A DNA stretch of 36,065 nt from Acidocella sp. (GTDB taxonomy: Bacteria > Pseudomonadota > Alphaproteobacteria > Acetobacterales > Acetobacteraceae). Made by a program: the position numbers and the translations under genes. Positions 31,804-36,065 of the stretch are shown one piece after another. The DNA is taken from NCBI GenBank assembly GCA_031291755.1, contig JARLIK010000011.1, positions 1-36,065 on the forward strand, written 5' to 3'. The stretch's first letter is position 1. Every line of letters begins with the position of its first letter. The notes under the pieces are model-generated. The model was given only the letters and a program-made list of their open reading frames with translations, did not search any database and was not told the origin of the DNA.

Positions 31804-32265
31804 ATGAGCAATGAAACTCCCGTCGGACATGTGAGCGTCGCAACGCAACAAGCCCGTTTCCGCGTGCAATTCCCGAACTCATCACCAAGAGAAATTTTGG
31901 TTGTTCCACTTGGAGAACGGTCGGACCGGTTACTTAATGAGGTCGCAGCGCAACCGTTCCGCAATGCTAAATTTGTGCCTTATACGGCATCTGGTGAGCC
32001 TTGGCGCAGTGTCATTCTCGATCATCATCTCGATTTGGTGGTGATGGTCGGGCATGTCGGCGAAAATCTTGCTCAGGTGATTTCAATCGGCGAGACCTGC
32101 TTGTCACGGCAGGTCAAGATATCCGGCGTCCTGATTCATAAACATGCTGATCAGGTCGCCAGTTTATCAAGTGCTCTGCGCAGCGTTCGGCCTTGGACCC
32201 AAACCCTTGCCGTGGTCTCGGAGGCCGATTATCTGCCTGGCCTGCTGCACGCGCTGGGGGCATGA
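31804..32265 (+). CDS. Conserved-looking protein of unknown function, 153 aa
   Basis: A 153-aa cytosolic protein 20 bp after the oxygenase gene, overlapping the following transporter gene by 4 bp (ATGA). It shows an alternating strand and helix pattern: REILVVPLGERSDRLLNEV, then HHLDLVVMVGHVGENLAQVISIGETCL, then KISGVLIHKHADQVASL and a C-terminal TLAVVSEADYLPGLLHAL. This suggests a single Rossmann-like alpha/beta domain, perhaps nucleotide or cofactor binding (MVGHVGEN as a loop). I do not recognise the family. Operon position suggests an accessory to the Rieske system or to the ChrA pair. Confidence 0.65.
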   Translation: MSNETPVGHVSVATQQARFRVQFPNSSPREILVVPLGERSDRLLNEVAAQPFRNAKFVPYTASGEPWRSVILDHHLDLVVMVGHVGENLAQVISIGETCLSRQVKISGVLIHKHADQVASLSSALRSVRPWTQTLAVVSEADYLPGLLHALGA

Positions 32266-32846
32266 ATTCAATGGCGATCGCGCCAGATGAAGCGATCCCT
32301 GACGAACCGCTCATACGCCCAGGCCTTGGTGCTATCTTTGGTTGCTTTTTTACGATCGGATCACAAAGTTTTGGCGGCGGTACAACCGCGTGGTTACGCC
32401 GCGAGGTTGTCACCAAACGCGGCTGGCTGACGGACCAGCAGTTTTTGGCCTCCTTGGCAATTTGCCAGATCACACCAGGGCCGAATCCATTAAATATGGC
32501 GGTATTTTTAGGCAGCGTTCTTGGGGGCGGCATGGGGGCGCTGGCTGGCTTCGCCGGCATGATGGCCTTTCCGACGGTCCTGTGCCTCAGTCTTGGTGCG
32601 CTATATTATACTTACCATCAGCTTCCCGGTCTTGAAATTTTGCTTGGTGGACTGGGCGCCGTGGCGATCGGCATGAACCTTGCCAACGCGATTCGCCTAA
32701 CGCGCAAAAACATCCGTAAGATTCGCCAATTTACTGTCATCGTACTGGTCGCCATTGCCGCCGGCATTTTTCACTTTCCGTTGCTCGATGTCCTGGCTAT
32801 CGCAGTTCCGTTGAATTTACTTGCCGAAATCTGGAAGCCGTCATGA
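32262..32846 (+). CDS. Short-chain ChrA-type transporter, N-terminal half homologue
   Basis: A 194-aa membrane protein of the chromate transporter (CHR) family in its half-length form. The typical first block FFTIGSQSFGGGTTAWLRREVV (about 27-48) with W-L-T-D-Q-Q-F, then CQITPGPNPLNMAVFLG, matches CHR domains. About five hydrophobic segments follow. Short-chain CHR proteins occur as adjacent pairs that act together; the partner is the next gene (ATGA overlap). The frame is open to 32193, but ATG 32262 overlaps the previous stop. Known members export chromate or carry sulphate-like oxyanions. In this operon an organic anion is conceivable. Confidence 0.85.
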   Translation: MNSMAIAPDEAIPDEPLIRPGLGAIFGCFFTIGSQSFGGGTTAWLRREVVTKRGWLTDQQFLASLAICQITPGPNPLNMAVFLGSVLGGGMGALAGFAGMMAFPTVLCLSLGALYYTYHQLPGLEILLGGLGAVAIGMNLANAIRLTRKNIRKIRQFTVIVLVAIAAGIFHFPLLDVLAIAVPLNLLAEIWKPS

Positions 32847-33370
32847 CGGGTCAACTCCTATCGTTGCTGCAGGTGTTTGGCAGCCTGTCGCTGCTCGCGG
32901 TTGGCGGTGGCAATGCATTGATTCCAGATATGCAGCGCGTGGTTGTGGAACAGTATCATTGGCTTTCGGCGCGTGAATTTCTCGATTTGTTCGCCATCAC
33001 CCGGGCAACGCCAGGGCCTGGCAGTACCATTGTCCTTTTAATCGGCCAGAAAGTGGCTGGCTTGCCGGGAGCTTTCGCGGGCGCCCTCGCCATGTTCGTT
33101 CCATCATCGTTGCTGGTCTATATTTGTTCTCGAGTCTGGCATCGTTCTCGCCAATCAAAAACCATCAAGATGATAGAGAGAGCCCTTGGGCCAATCGCCA
33201 TCGGATTAATTTTTGCCAGCGCGATGGTGCTGATCGAAACGACTGAACATCATGTCCTGCCTTGGGTCATTACGTCGGTAGCCACTCTGGTGTTGACGCT
33301 GACGGAGATAAATCCGCTATTTATTTTGGCAGCCGGTGCTGGCTGCACGGTTGCAGTGTCGTTAATCTAG
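32843..33370 (+). CDS. Short-chain ChrA-type transporter, C-terminal half homologue
   Basis: A 175-aa partner of the preceding gene and of the same CHR family. It contains FGSLSLLAVGGGNALIPDMQR, W-L-S-A-R-E-F-L-D-L-F-A-I-T and TPGPGSTIVLLIG, the second-half CHR signatures, and about five hydrophobic segments. The pair would form an antiparallel two-domain channel or exchanger. It is the last gene of the Rieske operon. Chromate resistance is the textbook role; its co-transcription with an aromatic oxygenase suggests that it may rather move a pathway anion or a toxic intermediate. Confidence 0.85.
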   Translation: MTGQLLSLLQVFGSLSLLAVGGGNALIPDMQRVVVEQYHWLSAREFLDLFAITRATPGPGSTIVLLIGQKVAGLPGAFAGALAMFVPSSLLVYICSRVWHRSRQSKTIKMIERALGPIAIGLIFASAMVLIETTEHHVLPWVITSVATLVLTLTEINPLFILAAGAGCTVAVSLI

Positions 33371-33545
33371 TAGGATTTTGTGACAAGTTTCGTATATTTT
33401 GTGCTGGCCTCAGTAATCCTGAGCAATTTATATTGCACCGCAAAAATTTATCTATTTCACCTGACGCCGATGGTTTCGCTATCCGTGGCTTTTCTACAAC
33501 ACAAAAAACCATCTTGATTTACGCCGAAATTCGGCACTTGAAGCG

Positions 33546-33574
33546 TTGACAAAGAAAATAACTAGCTCTAATTT
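33546..33574 (+). promoter_or_regulatory. Promoter of the TTT substrate-binding protein gene
   Basis: TTGACA (33546-33551), a 17-bp spacer and TAATTT (33569-33574), in the 250-bp gap after the chrA-like pair. The PcaR-like palindrome starts 13 bp later, exactly as at the hydratase operon. Small hairpins lie upstream (CTCAG...CTGAG near 33410 and GCCGAAATTCGGC near 33523) without a T-run. Confidence 0.6.
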
Positions 33575-33586
33575 TATAGAACAAAA

Positions 33587-33601
33587 GTTCGATAAGCGAA
33601 C
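33587..33601. promoter_or_regulatory. PcaR-like (IclR family) operator, copy 3
   Basis: GTTCGATAAGCGAAC has perfect arms GTTCG and CGAAC. Its first nine bases equal those of the P. putida PcaR site as I remember it. It lies between the promoter and the ribosome site of the TTT binding-protein gene. Confidence 0.65.
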
Positions 33602-33620
33602 GTCTTGGGAAGGATATTTA

Positions 33621-34592
33621 ATGTCAAATATAGTTTTGAAGCGTCGGACTCTGTTCCCCATGGCCGCTGCCTTCGGCGCTGCAACATCGGCTGGTATCAC
33701 CTCCGCCAGAGCGGCGGGGTTTCCCAGCCAGACGATTAACCTCATTATTCCCTATGGCCCTGGTGGCGGTTTTGATGCTTACGGCCGTAAGTTCGCGCAA
33801 TTGCTGCAGACGACCTTGCCCAACCACGTGAATGTTGTGCCCCTCAACGTGCCTGGCGCTGCCGGCAAGGAGGCCATCTTCCAGCTCCAGCAAGATAAAC
33901 CTGATGGCTATAATGTCAGCATCATCAATGTGCCCGGCATTTTACTTGGTAAAAAAAATGGTAATCTGCAGCTCGATAAATTATCGTGGATTGCAAACCT
34001 TGGCCGTGATTCCTACGGTCTTGCCGTTGCTGCCAAAGGTCCGATCAAAACCGTGGCTGACCTGCAGGCGCTCAGCGCCAAGCGTGCGTTGAAGTTTTCT
34101 TCAACCGGTTCCGGCTCGACTGATTTCTTGGCAACCAAAATGTTTGCAGCAGCTCTCGGCCTGAATGTGTCGCTGGTTTCCGGCTATAACGATTCGCCGA
34201 ACTCCGTGGTCGCTGTGGCGCGCGGCGACGTTGATGCCGTGGTGCATTCTCTCACCACGTTGCAAGACATGGAAAAATCAGGGCTTGCCAAGATTATTTT
34301 TGTATTCCAGCGCAAATCACCAATTCCTGGCATTGAGGATGCAACAACCCTCGGTCAGCCGGACTTGGGCAATATCTTCCAATGGCGCCCCATCGTCGGC
34401 CCGCCGGGTATGGACCCTGCCACGGTTGATATCCTCTCAAAGGCCTTCGTTGCCGCCGCCTTTAGCCCAGCAGCTAAGGCCTGGGCAGAACAAATCAAAA
34501 CCACGCTGTACCCGCTCGATAGCAAGGGAACCGTGGCGATGATCGCAGCGCAAAGGGCCTTGGTTGATAATGCAGCGGCGGCACTGAAGTAA
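33621..34592 (+). CDS. TctC/Bug-type periplasmic substrate-binding protein of a TTT system
   Basis: A 323-aa secreted binding protein. The N-terminus has a Lys-Arg-Arg start, a hydrophobic stretch and an Ala-x-Ala site near residue 30. Mature-domain motifs are IPYGPGGGFDAYGR, VPLNVPGAAGKEA, TGSGSTDFLATKMF and DAVVHSLTT, all typical of the Bug family. The frame is open from TTG 33546, but that start lies in the promoter; ATG 33621 has AAGGA 6 nt upstream. It has its own operator-controlled promoter. It should deliver a carboxylate to TctA (19178-20692). The normal PGG-x-x-D ligand loop is conserved, so a carboxylated ligand is likely; aromatic acids are possible, as for TphC. Confidence 0.9.
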   Translation: MSNIVLKRRTLFPMAAAFGAATSAGITSARAAGFPSQTINLIIPYGPGGGFDAYGRKFAQLLQTTLPNHVNVVPLNVPGAAGKEAIFQLQQDKPDGYNVSIINVPGILLGKKNGNLQLDKLSWIANLGRDSYGLAVAAKGPIKTVADLQALSAKRALKFSSTGSGSTDFLATKMFAAALGLNVSLVSGYNDSPNSVVAVARGDVDAVVHSLTTLQDMEKSGLAKIIFVFQRKSPIPGIEDATTLGQPDLGNIFQWRPIVGPPGMDPATVDILSKAFVAAAFSPAAKAWAEQIKTTLYPLDSKGTVAMIAAQRALVDNAAAALK

Positions 34593-34669
34593 GCACCAAG
34601 AATTTATCTAGACTGTAACTACGACGAAATTTCCAGACTAAACAATAAAATCCAGGAGGCTTTAATATT

Positions 34670-36065
34670 ATGATGAAAAAGATGACCCGTAACCGCGTAT
34701 CGTTGATCGCCCTTGCGGCGGCCTCGATACTGGTGGTTCGCCCGGGCTTTGCCCATGCGACCGCCACGACCGCTCAGCTACAGGCTGAAATTAATGACCT
34801 GCAGGCGCAGATCAACGCACTGAGCACCCAGCAGGATGCTGTGACCGCGCAGGTGACTGACACCTCTATCGCTGTGAAAAAGCTGGCCACCACAACATCC
34901 AAGCCACCTGCTGGCGGCTGGAGCGTTGTTGATAATGGCAAGCTGATCCCCGACTTTAAGAATGGTAAAGGCTCGGAATTTACCATGTTTGGTCAGGTTG
35001 ACCTTGATACCGGCCTCGCCGCTGTTCAACAGAAAGTCCCTTTAAAGAATCTCCAGGGCTACCAAGGAGGTGTTTACTTCCATCGAATCGAGCTTGGGTT
35101 CAAGGGTGTTTATGACAATCATTTCCCTTGGGAAATCCAGGAAGACTGGACCAAGACCGGTGCGCCGCTTTCTGGTTTGCTCGACGTCTGGCTGGGCTAT
35201 GAGAATAAGACCCCGCTCAACACCGAAACCATCTTCCGTGTTGGTAACCAGCATGTACCGTTTGGTTTCCGTACCCCATCTTCGCAGACGTTCGACATGG
35301 AAACCGGCCTAGGCGATTCTTTGTTCTACGATGGCCGCGAGCTTGGCGCTACCGGTCAGACGTATAACAAGCACGTCAATCTTTGGTACGGTCTATTCAC
35401 CACCAATGTTGGCGGTTCAGGTTGTAAAGCGGCGACCGGCGCGTCGACAATTGTTCCTGGTGCTTGCTATCAGCCAGGTTCAACCACCAACACCGCCTAC
35501 ACGGCAGGGCAGTTTGCTCTTGCCTTTGATGCGAATTACAACTTTATCAATACACCAGGCCATTTGTTAGGTATTCGCGATTCATTTGAATATAATCGCT
35601 ATAATGCGTCGCCTATCAACACACTCAATGAGCCAAGCTTTAGCGCCGGTCCTGATTTGGCTGTCACTGGTGAAAAACTTATCAACACAGGCAATCTTGA
35701 TATCAAGAGCGCGATCATCAATAGCCCCCGTGTTGATTTTCAATATAATGGATTGACCGCTTCGGCTGAATATTACAGCGTATCTACGGCGTCTGGTATT
35801 ACTTATGCCGGCCGTAATTATGCTCCGGGTTTCTCCGGCTGGACGCTGCAGGCGCAATATTTCCTGACTGACGATGTTGAGAAATACAGCGATGCTGACG
35901 GCAACTATGTTGGCGTGACGCCGAAACATCCGGTGACGGATGGTGGACTTGGTGCGATCCAAGTTACGGCTCGTCTTGACGAAGCCAACCTAAGTCAAGC
36001 GAAGTATGGCGTGTATGGCGGTAACATGACCAACATCACTCTTGGCCTGGTATGGGTGCCGATCG
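34670..36065 (+). CDS. OprO/OprP-like outer-membrane porin, truncated by window end
   Basis: At least 465 codons, open at the right edge. AGGAGG lies 10 nt before ATG 34670. The signal peptide has a Lys-rich start, a hydrophobic core and an Ala-x-Ala site near residue 28. A coiled-coil-like segment follows (LQAEINDLQAQINAL), then beta-barrel text such as RIELGFKGVYDNHFPWEIQEDW and VGNQHVPFGFRTPSSQTFDMETG, in the style of phosphate-selective porins O and P. Coiled-coil N-termini are common in this group in Alphaproteobacteria. Together with the TTT binding protein upstream (77 bp) it may form the outer-membrane entry for the substrate. The barrel's last strands are outside the window. Confidence 0.82.
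   Translation, partial: MMKKMTRNRVSLIALAAASILVVRPGFAHATATTAQLQAEINDLQAQINALSTQQDAVTAQVTDTSIAVKKLATTTSKPPAGGWSVVDNGKLIPDFKNGKGSEFTMFGQVDLDTGLAAVQQKVPLKNLQGYQGGVYFHRIELGFKGVYDNHFPWEIQEDWTKTGAPLSGLLDVWLGYENKTPLNTETIFRVGNQHVPFGFRTPSSQTFDMETGLGDSLFYDGRELGATGQTYNKHVNLWYGLFTTNVGGSGCKAATGASTIVPGACYQPGSTTNTAYTAGQFALAFDANYNFINTPGHLLGIRDSFEYNRYNASPINTLNEPSFSAGPDLAVTGEKLINTGNLDIKSAIINSPRVDFQYNGLTASAEYYSVSTASGITYAGRNYAPGFSGWTLQAQYFLTDDVEKYSDADGNYVGVTPKHPVTDGGLGAIQVTARLDEANLSQAKYGVYGGNMTNITLGLVWVPI

Noticed and set aside
33371..33545. Terminator after the chrA-like pair
   Set aside because: Only short hairpins (CTCAG...CTGAG and GCCGAAATTCGGC) without a T-run; too weak to call.

Overview
The window reads as a Gram-negative, probably alphaproteobacterial chromosome (inference). 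The grounds are outer-membrane porin pieces at both ends, TadE/TadG-like genes, a tripartite tricarboxylate (TTT) transporter, three-component Rieske oxygenase genes and moderately GC-rich coding DNA. An acidophilic Acetobacteraceae-type host would fit but cannot be proven from sequence alone. I saw no tRNA, rRNA, CRISPR array, transposase or integrase.

Region 1 (1-12.7 kb) is a mixed accessory or housekeeping stretch. It opens with the last codons of a porin-like protein, a bidirectional terminator and a Tat-exported GH1 beta-glucosidase. A leftward unit follows: a SLOG-SLATT membrane protein, a Bcr/CflA-type MFS pump, and a TPR/SLOG-like/class III cyclase-like protein. Together these look like nucleotide-centred stress or conflict signalling. 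Divergent from it is an hscC-type Hsp70 with a tail-anchored J-like protein. Three leftward TadE/TadG-like genes end the region; no Tad secretion machinery is present.

Region 2 (12.9-34.6 kb) is a large catabolic island for an aromatic or related carboxylic acid. A rightward operon encodes a LigJ-like hydratase, an HpcH/HpaI-type aldolase and an alpha/beta hydrolase with a Cys nucleophile, which together resemble the lower half of a ring-cleavage pathway. It converges, with overlapping stop codons, on a leftward operon of TctA, a zinc alcohol dehydrogenase, a small unknown protein and two 4,5-dihydroxyphthalate-decarboxylase-like proteins. An IclR regulator is divergent from tctA. Behind it come two successive modules, each an EutA-like ATPase followed by a bicupin, with no ethanolamine ammonia-lyase in the window, and then a third decarboxylase-like protein. 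The next operon holds a Rieske ferredoxin, a ferredoxin reductase, a Rieske oxygenase, an unknown 153-aa protein and two half-length ChrA proteins. A TTT substrate-binding protein and a truncated OprO/OprP-like porin close the window.

Three promoters in the island (before the hydratase, the Rieske ferredoxin and the TTT binding protein) share one layout. Each has a TTGAC-type -35 and a -10 box, followed 8-13 bp later by a 15-bp palindrome of form GTYCG-N5-CGAAC. This is close to the PcaR operator as I remember it, so the island looks like one IclR regulon. The working model is uptake through porin and TTT, Rieske hydroxylation, decarboxylation, possible ring opening by the bicupins (gentisate-dioxygenase-like three-His motif), then hydrolase, hydratase and aldolase steps. 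The EutA-like ATPases, one with a strongly His-rich tail, would be maturation or reactivation factors for the bicupins. That pairing is the most novel point here.
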